This document shows, in pieces, positions 10,033-19,576 of a stretch of DNA of 64,000 nt (its first letter is position 1; each line of letters opens with the position of its first letter). The notes below the pieces were generated by a model. The model was not told where the DNA came from, did not search any database, and saw only the letters and a list, made by a program, of their open reading frames with translations. Both the position numbers and the translations under genes were made by a program. The stretch is from Roseivivax halotolerans. Lineage in GTDB: Bacteria; Pseudomonadota; Alphaproteobacteria; Rhodobacterales; Rhodobacteraceae. Location of the stretch: the NCBI RefSeq assembly GCF_900115815.1, contig NZ_FOXV01000001.1, positions 434,001 through 498,000 on the forward strand. Reading direction: 5' to 3'.

Positions 10033-10613
10033 CGTTCAAACTTGGACTGACAGGCTCCATTGGTATGGGCAAGACGACGACGGCTGGCCTTTTCGCTGAG
10101 GCGGGATGCGCAATTTGGGACGCGGATGCAGCCGTCCACCGACTTTATGCCAAAAACGGCGCAGCGGTGGAGGCGATGTCATCCGCTTTTCCGAAAGCGA
10201 TAGAGGATGGAGAGGTCTCCCGAACGGCCTTGCGCTCGATCATCGCCGAGGATCCGTCCGCTCTCGGCCGGATTGAGAGCATCGTGCATCCCTTGGTGCG
10301 TCAGGATCGGGAAAACTTCACGCGCAGAACAGATGCCCGCATCGCCGTTTTCGACATCCCGCTCCTTTTCGAGACTGGCAGCCAAGCCGAGATGGATGCG
10401 ACGGCTTGCGTGTATGTTTCACGTGAAACTCAAAGACGCCGTGTCCTGGAGCGCGGCACGATGAACGACGCGGATTTTGAGGCGATACTCGCCAAGCAGA
10501 TGCCGATCGAGGACAAGCTAGATCGTGCCGACTTCACGATCCGAACCCACGATCTTGAGACCGCGCGACAGGACGTGCAAACTGTCCTCACCGAGATAGA
10601 AAAACGGCTCTGA
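10029..10613 (+). CDS. coaE: Dephospho-CoA kinase
   Basis: 194 aa. The P-loop [16 protein letters not shown] opens the protein, followed by the family's [11 protein letters not shown] and DIPLLFETG. It performs the last step of coenzyme A synthesis, phosphorylating the ribose 3'-OH of dephospho-CoA. The codons for VSRET near residue 130 form a near-perfect parS palindrome. It overlaps aroE and is followed 2 bases later by dnaQ. Confidence 0.95.
   Translation: MTFKLGLTGSIGMGKTTTAGLFAEAGCAIWDADAAVHRLYAKNGAAVEAMSSAFPKAIEDGEVSRTALRSIIAEDPSALGRIESIVHPLVRQDRENFTRRTDARIAVFDIPLLFETGSQAEMDATACVYVSRETQRRRVLERGTMNDADFEAILAKQMPIEDKLDRADFTIRTHDLETARQDVQTVLTEIEKRL
10415..10430. other. parS-like site (15 of 16), inside coaE
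   Basis: TGTTTCACGTGAAACT differs from the consensus at the last base only. It encodes VSRET in coaE, the same peptide as the rsmG copy. It lies on the opposite side of the putative origin from the other two copies, about 1.8 kb from its right border. Confidence 0.8.
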
Positions 10614-10615
10614 CC

Positions 10616-11305
10616 ATGCGCGAAATCGTCCTTGATACCGAGACCACCGGCTTTGACCCGCAATCTGGTGATCGTATCGTCGAGATCGGCGCGGTGGAGC
10701 TTTGGAACCACGTCGCGACCGGCCGAACCTATCATCAATACATCAATCCCGAACGTGGCATGCCGCAGGAAGCGTTCGAGGTTCACGGCCTCGGCGACGA
10801 CTTCCTTCGTGATAAACCGGTCTTCGCCAAGATCGCGGATGATTTCCTCGCCTTCGTGGGCGATGCGAAGCTCGTCATTCACAACGCCGCGTTCGATATG
10901 AAATTTCTCAATGCGGAGCTTGGCTGGGTCAATCGGCCGAAACTGCCGTGGGACCAGGCGATCGACACGCTCGACATCGCGCGGCGAAAATTTCCCGGCA
11001 GCCCGGCTTCCCTCGACGCGCTTTGCCGGCGCTTTGGAATCGACAATGCCTCCCGTACCTTGCACGGCGCGCTGCTCGACAGCGAAATTCTGGCGGAAGT
11101 CTATCTTGAACTGATCGGCGGCAAGCAGCCTGATTTCGGCCTCACCGCCGGACAGGGATCGGGCCCCTCTGTCGCCGCCGAAGCTGATTGGCGGCCCTAT
11201 CGCCGGCCGGATCCCTTGCCGCCCCGGATCACGGACAAAGAAAAGGCGGCACATGCCGCCTTCCTTGAAACACTGGGCGAAAATGCCCTCTGGAACCGCA
11301 GCTGA
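10616..11305 (+). CDS. dnaQ: DNA polymerase III epsilon subunit (3'-5' exonuclease)
   Basis: 229 aa. The exonuclease motifs are visible: [11 protein letters not shown] (Exo I, with the DxE pair near residue 6), a middle [13 protein letters not shown]-type block (Exo II, seen as [12 protein letters not shown]), and [14 protein letters not shown] (Exo III, HxxxxD). It supplies proofreading to the replicative polymerase. It is the last gene of the rightward run from the putative origin and converges on secB. Confidence 0.95.
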   Translation: MREIVLDTETTGFDPQSGDRIVEIGAVELWNHVATGRTYHQYINPERGMPQEAFEVHGLGDDFLRDKPVFAKIADDFLAFVGDAKLVIHNAAFDMKFLNAELGWVNRPKLPWDQAIDTLDIARRKFPGSPASLDALCRRFGIDNASRTLHGALLDSEILAEVYLELIGGKQPDFGLTAGQGSGPSVAAEADWRPYRRPDPLPPRITDKEKAAHAAFLETLGENALWNRS

Positions 11306-11308
11306 CGA

Positions 11309-11833
11309 TTACGCCTGACCTTCGGCTGGCTGCGATGCCTGTGCCTGCTGGCGCCGCTGGATTTCCGCGCGGTAGAGCGCGATAAAATCGATCGTTTCGA
11401 GATTCAGCGGCGGAAAGCCCCCGTCCCGCGTCACGTCCGCGACGATCCGGCGCGCGAACGGGAAAAGCATGCGTGGGCATTCGATCAAAAGAAACGGGTG
11501 CAGCTGGTCGTCGGGAACATTTTCGACTTGGAATACGCCAGCATAGTCGAGCTCCAGCAGGAACAGCGTATCGCCGGTCGCCTTGGACTTGTTCGTGATG
11601 TTGAGCTTCATCAGAACTTCGTACTGGTTCTCGGTCTGCCGCTTGCGCGCATCAAGGTTGACCTGAACCTGGATATCCGGCTGCGTTTCTCCGGTCGCGC
11701 CCTTCTGGGCCAGCACGTTCTCGAACGACATATCGCGAATGTACTGGGCGAGCACGTTCATCTTCGGCTGGGCCGGCGGCTGCGCGGCGCCGTTGCCTGT
11801 TCCTTCGTTGGTTGACGCATCGCTCATCGGCAA
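11309..11833 (-). CDS. secB: Protein-export chaperone SecB
   Basis: 174 aa. The core PKMNVLAQYIRDMSFENV and the later FLLELDYAGVFQVENVPDDQLHPFLLIECPRMLFPFARRI are strongly SecB-like. SecB keeps preproteins unfolded and hands them to SecA. The acidic or alanine/glutamine-rich tails before and after the core are usual in alphaproteobacteria. ATGs at codons 1 and 3 are equally possible starts. Confidence 0.93.
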   Translation of the reverse strand: MPMSDASTNEGTGNGAAQPPAQPKMNVLAQYIRDMSFENVLAQKGATGETQPDIQVQVNLDARKRQTENQYEVLMKLNITNKSKATGDTLFLLELDYAGVFQVENVPDDQLHPFLLIECPRMLFPFARRIVADVTRDGGFPPLNLETIDFIALYRAEIQRRQQAQASQPAEGQA

Positions 11834-11893
11834 TGTCCTTTCGCATGACGATCATTGTATCGCGTCACGACCTACCAAGCCGCGAGGTCTAGC

Positions 11894-12403
11894 TCAATGC
11901 TTGGTCCATCCGGACGAACCGGGATGGGTCGGACGCTTCGACGGATCGACCTCGGAATATTCCCCTTCGATCACGTCGTCCCCCTGCTGCGGCCGCCTGG
12001 CGCGCGGATCCCGCGGGTCCGGGCCGGGCCGCCCTCCCCCCATTTCAAAGCGCTGCACCTTCACGTGTTTCCTCGCATATTCAATCGCAGCCTTGCGGAA
12101 GGGCGGCGTCAGCAATGCGAAACCGAACGCGTCGGTGAAGAAACCCGGCGTCAAGAGGAGCGCCCCGGCAAGAAGAATCATCGCGCCATGCGCCAAGGGC
12201 TCGGTCGGATCGCGCAAATCGTTGAACGAGCCGCGTAGGTCCGCGAGCGCCGACGCCCCTTGAGAGCGCACAAGATACGTGCCCAGCATCGCGGTCAGCA
12301 CGACGATAAGCAGCGTTGGCCACAAACCGATCAGCCCTCCGACCTGAATGAACAGCGCGATTTCGATCAGCGGAACCGCAATGAAGGCAATCAGGAGCCA
12401 CAT
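11894..12403 (-). CDS. FxsA family membrane protein
   Basis: 169 aa from the ATG at 12403. The protein opens with hydrophobic segments (MWLLIAFIAVPLIEIALFIQ, then GLWPTLLIVVLTAMLGTYLV) and a third around MILLAGALLLTPGFFTDAFG. The PLxEIxxFxxxG and LLLTPGFxTDxxG motifs define the FxsA (suppressor of F exclusion) family of cytoplasmic-membrane proteins, whose biochemical role is unclear. The tail is hydrophilic and rich in P, R and D. The frame stays open to 12916, but the upstream part has no membrane character. It is divergent from the Tim44-like gene. Confidence 0.85.
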   Translation of the reverse strand: MWLLIAFIAVPLIEIALFIQVGGLIGLWPTLLIVVLTAMLGTYLVRSQGASALADLRGSFNDLRDPTEPLAHGAMILLAGALLLTPGFFTDAFGFALLTPPFRKAAIEYARKHVKVQRFEMGGGRPGPDPRDPRARRPQQGDDVIEGEYSEVDPSKRPTHPGSSGWTKH

Positions 12404-12511
12404 CACAAAAACCTTTCCCCGGGGACCGTCCCGGATTGGTGGACTTGAAGACGTCCACTGCCTACATAGGAACGGAACTTGAACGGTTCTACATCTTACC
12501 CGTGAGGTCAC

Positions 12512-13171
12512 ATGAATTCGCCTATTCTTCAGCTCCTCGTCCTTGCAGGCATCGCGCTGTTCCTGATCCTGCGGTTGAAGAACGTGCTCGGCACCCGCGA
12601 GGGGTTTGAACGGCCGGCATCGGAGCGCAAGTCCGCACCCCAAAACGACCGCCGCGATTTCGAGGTGATCGAGGGCGGGCCCGATCCCGATATCGTCGAT
12701 CATGTGCCGGAAGGGTCTGAAAGCGCCAAGGCTCTGACAGAGATGAAACGGCTCGAGCCGAGCTTTTCCGTCGGTGAGTTCCTGGGCGGTGCGCGTGGCG
12801 CCTACGAGATGATCCTCATGGGCTACGAGACCGGCAAGATCGATGATCTCAAGCCGTTCCTGTCCGACGAGGTTTTCGAAAGCTTCGCTCAAGGCGTCGG
12901 CGCGCGGGAAGAGCAAGGACTGACCGTCGAGGCCGAGTTCGTCGGCGTCCGTGAAACCGCGCTCGAGGAAGCGACCTTCGATCCCGATACCCGAGAGGCC
13001 GAATTGACCGTGCGCTATATCGGCGAGCTGACCTTCGCAGTCTACGATCAGGAGGGCACCTTGGTCGAAGGCAGCCCATCCAAGATCAAAAGGCAGCGCG
13101 ACGTCTGGACGTTTGCACGCGTGATGGGCAGCGACGACCCCAACTGGCAGCTCGTCGCCACGGGCGAATGA
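12512..13171 (+). CDS. Tim44/TimA-like domain protein
   Basis: 219 aa. A short N-terminal membrane segment (ILQLLVLAGIALFLILRLKNVLGTREGF) precedes a disordered linker. The C-terminal half, from about GEFLGGARGAYEMILMGYETG to VWTFARVMGSDDPNWQLVATGE, has the alpha/beta pattern of the Tim44-like domain. The ending D-P-N-W-xL-xA/V-T is typical. In alphaproteobacteria such proteins are anchored in the inner membrane, and an adaptor role is proposed by analogy with mitochondrial Tim44. Its stop overlaps the mltA start by 4 bases. Confidence 0.82.
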   Translation: MNSPILQLLVLAGIALFLILRLKNVLGTREGFERPASERKSAPQNDRRDFEVIEGGPDPDIVDHVPEGSESAKALTEMKRLEPSFSVGEFLGGARGAYEMILMGYETGKIDDLKPFLSDEVFESFAQGVGAREEQGLTVEAEFVGVRETALEEATFDPDTREAELTVRYIGELTFAVYDQEGTLVEGSPSKIKRQRDVWTFARVMGSDDPNWQLVATGE

Positions 13172-14217
13172 TCCGGACGCTGGCCGCGATCGCGCTCGTC
13201 ATGGCCGGCCCGCTTCCCGGTAAAGGCTCTGCCGAGGAGGCGGGGCCGACCTACGACATCATGGAATTCTCTGATCTTGACGGGTGGGAGAATGATGATC
13301 ATGCGAGCGCACTCCAAACGTTCCGCGAGACCTGCCGGGATCTCGACGATCCCGATTGGCGTGCGCTTTGCCGCGCAGCCGGCGACAATCCCGATCCACG
13401 CGCCTTCTTCGAGCTCTTCTTCCGACCCGTTCGGATCACACATGGCTCGGATGAGGCGCTGTTCACCGGCTATTTCGAACCCGAACTCGATGGCTCTACG
13501 CGGCCGTCTCCCCGGTTTCGGTGGCCCCTTTATCGTATGCCGCGCGAAGCCGAGGAAACCCGGCCCTGGCTCACGCGCCGCGATATCCTGACCGGTGATG
13601 CCATGACCGGGCGCGGATTGGAGATCGCGTGGGTCGACGATCCGGTGGAGTTGTTCTTCCTGCAGGTACAGGGGTCAGGCCGCATCCGTCTGCAAGATGG
13701 ACGCACGATCCGGGTCGGCTATGGCGGTGCGAATGGTCACGAATACCGGTCCATCGGTCTCGAACTGATCCGCCGCGGAACCTTTTCCGAGCATGAGGTC
13801 TCCGCCGACCGCATCAAGAAGTGGGTTCGCGAGAATCCTCTCCAAGGCGAAGAACTGCTTCTGCACAACCCATCCTACGTCTTTTTTCGGGAAGTCAGCG
13901 AAGTCCCCGCGGACAAAGGGCCGCTCGGCGCGATGAACCGCTCCATCACGCCCATGCGCAGCATCGCGGTGGACCCGGCCTATACCCCGCTTGGCGCGCC
14001 GGTCTGGATCGAGAAGGACGGGCGCGATGTCATGCGCCGCCTGATGGTCGCCCAAGATACCGGATCGGCGATAAAGGGCGCGCAGCGCGCGGACATCTTC
14101 GCGGGGACCGGCGCCGAGGCGGGCCAGTGGGCCGGTAGTCTCAAGGATCCTGGCCGGATGTTCGTGCTCTTGCCGATCCAGCGCGCTTATGCGCTTTTGC
14201 CGGATCCGACTTTATGA
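13168..14217 (+). CDS. mltA: MltA family membrane-bound lytic murein transglycosylase
   Basis: 349 aa. An N-terminal hydrophobic signal segment (IRTLAAIALVMAGPLPG) is followed by the MltA domain (FTGYFEPELDGS, then WVDDPVELFFLQVQGSGRI). The C-terminal 3D domain, around LMVAQDTGSAIKGAQRADIFAGTG, contains the catalytic aspartate region. It cleaves peptidoglycan glycan strands, forming 1,6-anhydro ends. No lipobox cysteine is apparent, so it may be periplasmic rather than a lipoprotein. It is coupled to the Tim44-like and Smr genes by 4-base overlaps. Confidence 0.9.
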   Translation: MIRTLAAIALVMAGPLPGKGSAEEAGPTYDIMEFSDLDGWENDDHASALQTFRETCRDLDDPDWRALCRAAGDNPDPRAFFELFFRPVRITHGSDEALFTGYFEPELDGSTRPSPRFRWPLYRMPREAEETRPWLTRRDILTGDAMTGRGLEIAWVDDPVELFFLQVQGSGRIRLQDGRTIRVGYGGANGHEYRSIGLELIRRGTFSEHEVSADRIKKWVRENPLQGEELLLHNPSYVFFREVSEVPADKGPLGAMNRSITPMRSIAVDPAYTPLGAPVWIEKDGRDVMRRLMVAQDTGSAIKGAQRADIFAGTGAEAGQWAGSLKDPGRMFVLLPIQRAYALLPDPTL

Positions 14218-14807
14218 GCCGACGGAAGGTCCGGCCTGAAGAGCTCGAGCTTTGGGGAAAGGTGGCGCGGTCCGCCAATCGGCTCGACACGCAAGGTAAA
14301 TTCGCCCGCAAGGACGACACCCCTAAGCCGAGGCGCGCGCCTCCGGCGCAGACCAGCCCTTCTCCCCTGCCCGATTTTCAAATCGGCCAGAAAGGGAGTG
14401 GGTCGCCCCAGACCTGGAGTCCGCCCGACACAACGACATCGCGCCTCGACCGCGACCCGGTACAGATGGATTCCAAGGCCTTCACGCGGATGAAGCGCGG
14501 CAAGCTCAAACCCGATGCCCGGCTCGACTTGCATGGCATGACTCTCGACCGGGCGCATCCCGCGCTTACGCGCTTCATTTTCGCGTCCCAGGCGCGCGGG
14601 CACCGCCTCGTTCTCGTGATAACCGGTAAGGGCCAACGGGAAGATCCTTACGATCCGGCGCCGCGCCGTCGCGGCGTTCTAAAAACGCAGGTGCCGCAAT
14701 GGCTACGGATGCCGCCTCTGGTGACGGCCGTGCTCCAGATCAGCGAGGCCCATATCCGCCATGGCGGCGGCGGCGCATACTACGTCTACCTACGCCGTCT
14801 CCGCTGA
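14214..14807 (+). CDS. Smr/MutS2 C-terminal domain protein
   Basis: 197 aa. The N-terminal half is low-complexity and charged. The C-terminal half carries the Smr nuclease-type signature LDLHGMTLDRAHPALTRFI (LDLHG), then VLVITGKG and HGGGGAYYVYLRR. Stand-alone Smr proteins are putative nucleases with unclear substrate. It is the last gene of the Tim44-like/mltA/Smr operon and converges on the MFS gene, overlapping it by 18 bases. Confidence 0.88.
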   Translation: MSRRKVRPEELELWGKVARSANRLDTQGKFARKDDTPKPRRAPPAQTSPSPLPDFQIGQKGSGSPQTWSPPDTTTSRLDRDPVQMDSKAFTRMKRGKLKPDARLDLHGMTLDRAHPALTRFIFASQARGHRLVLVITGKGQREDPYDPAPRRRGVLKTQVPQWLRMPPLVTAVLQISEAHIRHGGGGAYYVYLRRLR

Positions 14808-16025
14808 GCTCGGAGTTTCCGTCCGGAACCGTGCAAGACCGAGGATCATGATTCCCGTCGCGCCGAGGAAATAGACCGCCATTGCAAGATATTGGGTCTC
14901 GATGCCGACGCCCAAATCGATCAGATAGCCTGTGACGCCCGGTCCGATCGCAGTGCCGAAAACCATCACGGCGGCACCCATTGCCTTGATCGCCCCGATA
15001 TGCCGCGTTCCGTAGAATTCCGCCCAGAATGCGGCCGGAAGTGTCGATTGGGCTCCTTGCGTCATGCCGAGAAGGACAAGCCCGAGGCCAACGTGAAGCG
15101 GGTCGGCGGCGGTTGCAAAGACGAAGAAGGCCGCAACGGAGGGCAAGAGCGCCGTCGGATACACCTTCGCGACGCCGAAGCGGTCGATCGCCCACCCAGA
15201 GGCGAGCATCGCGCCCACGGTCACCGCGGTAAAAAGGGGCAGCCACGAAACAATCGCGATGAGCGGCCAGTCTTTGACCTCCGCATAATGTACCTGTTGG
15301 AAAAAGAACGCAGTGCCCCATGCCGGCGGGCCCAGCAGCGCGGGAACCATCAACCAGAACAGCGGATGACGGAGCGCTTCGAGCCGCGTCCAATGCCGGG
15401 CACCCATTCCGAATGCCCCGGCGCTTTCTGCCGCGAAGGATTGCGGCGTGCGTTCCGTCCGCAGCAACGTCAGCAGCAGCGGCACGCCCAAAAGCGCGAT
15501 GGCTGCCGCGATCATCCACAGTGCTCTCCAATCGAACACCGCCATAAGTGCAACGAACGCGATCGGCAGCAGCGCATTTCCGACAGTAACGCCGAGACCG
15601 GCTATGCTGAGTGCCCGCCCCCGCGTGGCTATGAACCAACGAGACATCGCCGCCATCGCGATATGCGACGTCATACCCTGCCCAGCGAATCTCAGCGCGA
15701 AAATCGCGAATGGCAGCAGCGCAGCAGCGGTGTTTACCGCCATGAAGAGGCACGAGGCCGCCAGCGCAACGAGGATGGCCGCGCCGAGCGCCCGGCTTCT
15801 GAACCTGTCCGTCAGACCCCCGGCCCAGACCATCGCCACTGCGGAAGCTGTCGTACCGGCGGCATAGATCGCGCCCCAGCTCGAGTGGCTCAGATCGAAC
15901 GCCTCCCGGATATCGCCGGCGAAGATCGAAATGAAGAATGTCTGCCCGAAACTCGACAGGAAGGTGAGCATCGCGCCTGCCGCGAGCCAGGGCGCGTTCC
16001 CGCGCAGGAATGAAACCAGAGACAT
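14790..16025 (-). CDS. MFS transporter, substrate unknown
   Basis: 411 aa with about 12 hydrophobic segments in a typical major facilitator layout. The loop-2 motif appears as GGLTDRFRSRALG. No residue pattern identifies a substrate. It lies between the housekeeping block and bchO and is on the same strand as bchODI, but 32 bases separate it from bchO and it is not a known member of the photosynthesis cluster. Co-transcription with bchO is possible. Confidence 0.8.
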   Translation of the reverse strand: MSLVSFLRGNAPWLAAGAMLTFLSSFGQTFFISIFAGDIREAFDLSHSSWGAIYAAGTTASAVAMVWAGGLTDRFRSRALGAAILVALAASCLFMAVNTAAALLPFAIFALRFAGQGMTSHIAMAAMSRWFIATRGRALSIAGLGVTVGNALLPIAFVALMAVFDWRALWMIAAAIALLGVPLLLTLLRTERTPQSFAAESAGAFGMGARHWTRLEALRHPLFWLMVPALLGPPAWGTAFFFQQVHYAEVKDWPLIAIVSWLPLFTAVTVGAMLASGWAIDRFGVAKVYPTALLPSVAAFFVFATAADPLHVGLGLVLLGMTQGAQSTLPAAFWAEFYGTRHIGAIKAMGAAVMVFGTAIGPGVTGYLIDLGVGIETQYLAMAVYFLGATGIMILGLARFRTETPSSAETA

Positions 16026-16057
16026 GAATGATCACATGCGGTAAGGATGCGCCGGCT

Positions 16058-16918
16058 TCAAGCGGGATCGCTCAGAAACGCTTCGATCCGCCGAGCTACG
16101 TCCTCCGGGGCTTCCTCGTTTGCGAGATGCCCGAGACCGTCGAGGCTTTCGACCTGTGCGTCCCGCATCCTGGCCGCCGCTTGCACCGCGCTTATGGGCG
16201 GAACCGTGCGATCATTTGCGCCGGTCAGAAGCAGAGCTCGCGTTTCCAGTTTCGGCAGATCCGCCAGAAGCCCGTCCAAGGACCATTGCGCCATCATCAG
16301 AAGCGCACCTTCGACATGGCTTCTCTCGCGGAGAAGACGGGCATACAGCGCAACGCCCTTCGCGTCGATTTTAGAGCCTGTTCCAGCCAGAAGTTGCCGT
16401 GCGCGCTCAGGTGCGACAAGGGTCCTGCGAATGATATCGACAGCGAATGGCATAGTCGCAATCGTGCGCGCCGCCATTGGAAACAGCAGCCCTGCTACAC
16501 CATCGAACGGTTGAAGCGCGGGGTTAATCGCGACGACGGGTGGCGTGCCCGGCAGCTTTGTCGACAAACGCAGCGCGACCGCGCCGCCTGCGGAATGGCC
16601 GACGATCCCCCGGATGTCCCATCCCTCCTTCGCAGCGAGCTGCGCGATATCTTCCGCCATGCATTCGAGTGATGATCTCTGCCGCGCGCCAAGCCTCGTG
16701 AACCCGTGTCCCGGCAAATCGATCGCGATGCCGCGATGCGTCTTGAGCGCAGGAAGAACGTCGCGCCAAGTGTGGGTCGATCCGCCTGCGCCATGCAGGA
16801 ACAACAAAGTTGGCCCATCGCCCACGTCTTGAACATGCCAGGCATGTGGGCGTGACCGGACGAAACGTGACGCGTGGCGAAGCGGCCAATCTGCAGGCAG
16901 TTCAGGATCGGAGCGCAT
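16058..16918 (-). CDS. bchO: BchO, alpha/beta hydrolase of the Mg-chelatase operon
   Basis: 286 aa. The oxyanion region LLFLHGAGGSTHTWRDV and the nucleophile elbow GHSAGGA around residue 104 define an alpha/beta hydrolase, and GANDRTVPP supplies the acid region. It is encoded directly after bchD with a 17-base overlap, which is the conserved position of bchO in purple bacteria. The chemical role of BchO in bacteriochlorophyll synthesis is not settled. Confidence 0.93.
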   Translation of the reverse strand: MRSDPELPADWPLRHASRFVRSRPHAWHVQDVGDGPTLLFLHGAGGSTHTWRDVLPALKTHRGIAIDLPGHGFTRLGARQRSSLECMAEDIAQLAAKEGWDIRGIVGHSAGGAVALRLSTKLPGTPPVVAINPALQPFDGVAGLLFPMAARTIATMPFAVDIIRRTLVAPERARQLLAGTGSKIDAKGVALYARLLRERSHVEGALLMMAQWSLDGLLADLPKLETRALLLTGANDRTVPPISAVQAAARMRDAQVESLDGLGHLANEEAPEDVARRIEAFLSDPA

Positions 16919-18575
16919 CTGTCACGGATTTCGAGATACTTGCGGAATCCGCCCGCGGGAGCGGCATGTAGGTCGCACCCATCTGCCGCGCGAGGTCCGA
17001 CAAGTCCGATTTCGCACGCGTATTTGTGTCGAGCACGAGTGCAGGCAGCGCCATAGCTGCGATCCTCCGAGCCATCAGTGCCGCATCGGTCATCGCCGCC
17101 TTCCGGCCCTCGCCCTCGAGACCGATATTTGCTCGCCCGTCCGTCATCACCGCGATTGACGGCGAGAGCCCCTGCCCTCGCGCACGTTCAGCCACGTCGG
17201 CCGCGACCTTGAGGCCTGATGCCAGGGGCGTTCCGCCCCCGCCCGGCAAACCGCCGAGCGCCCGTTTCGCCTGGACCAGAGACCGGGTCGGGGGCAGGAG
17301 AAGCTGGGCATCCCTTCCGCGAAACGAGACGAGCGCGACGTGATCGCGACTCGCATATGCGTTTGCCAACAGGGTCTCGACCGCGCCCTTTGCTTCAGCC
17401 AACCGGGTCATCGCGGAAGATCCCGAGGCATCGACAACGAAGATGATGAGCCGGTCCGAACGTTCCTCGTATCGCTTTACCCGGAAATCGGACCGACTCA
17501 GGATCAGGCCGGATCGTTCCGGCTCTGCTGCCCGGCGCATCTTCTGCCATGGCGCGGCTGCTCGAAGCGTTGCCACGAGATCGAGCCGGCTGTCTGACGA
17601 GGGCATTCCCGCAATCGATGGAAGCGGCCGACCACGCCGGTTGCCCTTGCGGCGATATCCTGCGCCGCCTGCGCCCTGGCCAGACCTTTGTGCGCCCTGC
17701 CCGCTCAGTGCGGAAAGCGCCCCCTCTGGAAGAACCGCGCGCACAGCATCGATCAACAAGTCGTCGGGGATGCCAGTCTCGCGGCTGTCGCTTTCGTCCT
17801 GCTCTTCGGGCGTGGCCGGATCCTCCTCGGGGGTGTCCGTTTCGAAGTCGTCCTCCGGCATCATCGTGGCGCGATGTGCGTAGACGAGCTGAACTGCGGC
17901 GATCAGATCATCCTCCATCACGGAGTTCCGCCGATACAGAGCCGCATGCGCCCGTGCGGCGGCCAAGGCAAAAAGTGGCGCACGCAGCGATGCGATCCCG
18001 TAGCGCGCGGCGGTCACGACGAGGTCTGTCAGCGTCTCGTCCGGCAGCGTAATCTTCTCGAGGCGTTCGCGCGCCGCAGAAATATCGGCGGCTCCAAGGG
18101 CAAGCTCGCCCAGATCCACCGTTCTGACGCCATCGAGGTCGATCTCGAACGCAAGTCGATCGCAGAGCGCCATTGGCGCAGCCTCGCCGTCGATCCCTTC
18201 GTCAAGAAGAAGCGTCGCGTCGGACGGGCGCGCATCCATCACCTGCGCCAAACGAGTCGCCCGTCCGCGCGAGAGCCTTTCGGACATGGTCACAAGGCGC
18301 GTGCCGGATTGTGCAATCACACCCTTCCTCACCACCAATCGCCCTTGCGAGAGGCTTTCGGCGATATCGGTCCCGCCGAACAACGCCTCGTCGGCCATGG
18401 CCGGTGTGATACGCAAAAACGGTCGCAGCATGTCGGGCGCTGCATCCAGAAACGCATCTCGCACAGGCGAGGCGCGCGCACGCAACCGCAACCCGCCGAG
18501 TCCCGCCGGGTCGACCGCAAGGAGGGACAGCGCCAGATGTCCGGCGATCCATGCCTCGGTGCGGTCCTGCTTCAT
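16902..18575 (-). CDS. bchD: Magnesium chelatase subunit D
   Basis: 557 aa. An N-terminal AAA-like domain without an obvious Walker A precedes an acidic, proline-rich linker (DDFETDTPEEDPATPEEQDESD). The C-terminal von Willebrand A domain has the metal-binding VVDASGSSAM (MIDAS DxSxS). With BchI and BchH it inserts Mg2+ into protoporphyrin IX, the entry step to bacteriochlorophyll. It overlaps bchI by 4 bases upstream and bchO downstream. Confidence 0.95.
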   Translation of the reverse strand: MKQDRTEAWIAGHLALSLLAVDPAGLGGLRLRARASPVRDAFLDAAPDMLRPFLRITPAMADEALFGGTDIAESLSQGRLVVRKGVIAQSGTRLVTMSERLSRGRATRLAQVMDARPSDATLLLDEGIDGEAAPMALCDRLAFEIDLDGVRTVDLGELALGAADISAARERLEKITLPDETLTDLVVTAARYGIASLRAPLFALAAARAHAALYRRNSVMEDDLIAAVQLVYAHRATMMPEDDFETDTPEEDPATPEEQDESDSRETGIPDDLLIDAVRAVLPEGALSALSGQGAQRSGQGAGGAGYRRKGNRRGRPLPSIAGMPSSDSRLDLVATLRAAAPWQKMRRAAEPERSGLILSRSDFRVKRYEERSDRLIIFVVDASGSSAMTRLAEAKGAVETLLANAYASRDHVALVSFRGRDAQLLLPPTRSLVQAKRALGGLPGGGGTPLASGLKVAADVAERARGQGLSPSIAVMTDGRANIGLEGEGRKAAMTDAALMARRIAAMALPALVLDTNTRAKSDLSDLARQMGATYMPLPRADSASISKSVTDALRS

Positions 18576-19576
18576 GCCAGAACGTCGTGCAATAACCGTT
18601 CAACCCGTGCCGTGGAGCCAGCTTCGTCCAGAGGATCGCGCCGCAGGCGATGCGATAGAGCCATCGGCGCGACGTCCCGAAGATGCTTCCGTGTCACCTC
18701 GCCATCGTCTTCGAGGGCTGCAAGTGCTCGGGCGGTCCGCAGAAGCGTCAGCTCCCCTCTGAGACCGTCAGAACCCAGCGCCAGACACAATTCGGCACAG
18801 TCGCGCAAGGCAGGCGTTCCGGTTTCGACATCGCCCAGAGCTTTCCGAGCGCGGAGAATATCGTCGCGGATTGCAGCATCGTCCCCAGCCCATTTCGAGA
18901 CGAACGCTTCGGGATTGCTTTCAAACGCGGCGCGCCGCCTGATGACCTCGATCCGCTCTTCGATATCGGAGGGCGAGCGCACTTCGACCGAGAGACCGAA
19001 CCGATCCAGAAGCTGTGGCCTGAGCTCTCCCTCCTCAGGATTGCCGGAGCCGACGAAGACGAAACGCGCGTCGTGGCGCACGGACAAGCCTTCACGCTCG
19101 ATGACGTTTTCGCCCGACTGTGCCACGTCCAACAGAAGATCGACGATGTGGTCCTCCAAAAGATTAACCTCGTCGATATAGAGATACCCGCGGTTGGCAC
19201 GAGCAAGGAGGCCGGGCTCGAAGGCCTTTTCGCCGTGGGTGATCGCCCGCTCGATATCGAGCGCGCCGACGACACGATCCTCGGTCGCCCCGAGGGGCAG
19301 ATCGATGACCGGGGTCGGCTTATCCACCATCTCGGTTCCTGCCATGCGGTCCCACTCGGCCACATCCTCGGGCGATTCTGCGTTCGTCGCACTTCCTTCG
19401 ACTGCTTGAATTGGCGGAAGAAGCGCTGCCAGTGCACGTACGGCCGTCGATTTTCCTGTGCCGCGATCCCCGAAGACGAGGACACCGCCGATGCCCGGAT
19501 CGACCGCCGTCAGGATCATCGCCTGTTTCATGCGATGCTGACCGACAATGGCCGAGAATGGGAATGCGTATCTCAT
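18572..19576 (-). CDS. bchI: Magnesium chelatase ATPase subunit I
   Basis: 334 aa. The AAA+ Walker A GDRGTGKST is near residue 36, the Walker B-like YLYIDEVNLLEDHIVD follows, and FVFVGSGNPEEGELRPQLLDRFG covers sensor 1 and the arginine finger region. BchI hexamers drive Mg insertion together with BchD. It overlaps crtA by 4 bases, making a leftward crtA-bchI-bchD-bchO operon that would be read from the PpsR-flanked promoter region at about 20.3 kb. Confidence 0.96.
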   Translation of the reverse strand: MRYAFPFSAIVGQHRMKQAMILTAVDPGIGGVLVFGDRGTGKSTAVRALAALLPPIQAVEGSATNAESPEDVAEWDRMAGTEMVDKPTPVIDLPLGATEDRVVGALDIERAITHGEKAFEPGLLARANRGYLYIDEVNLLEDHIVDLLLDVAQSGENVIEREGLSVRHDARFVFVGSGNPEEGELRPQLLDRFGLSVEVRSPSDIEERIEVIRRRAAFESNPEAFVSKWAGDDAAIRDDILRARKALGDVETGTPALRDCAELCLALGSDGLRGELTLLRTARALAALEDDGEVTRKHLRDVAPMALSHRLRRDPLDEAGSTARVERLLHDVLA

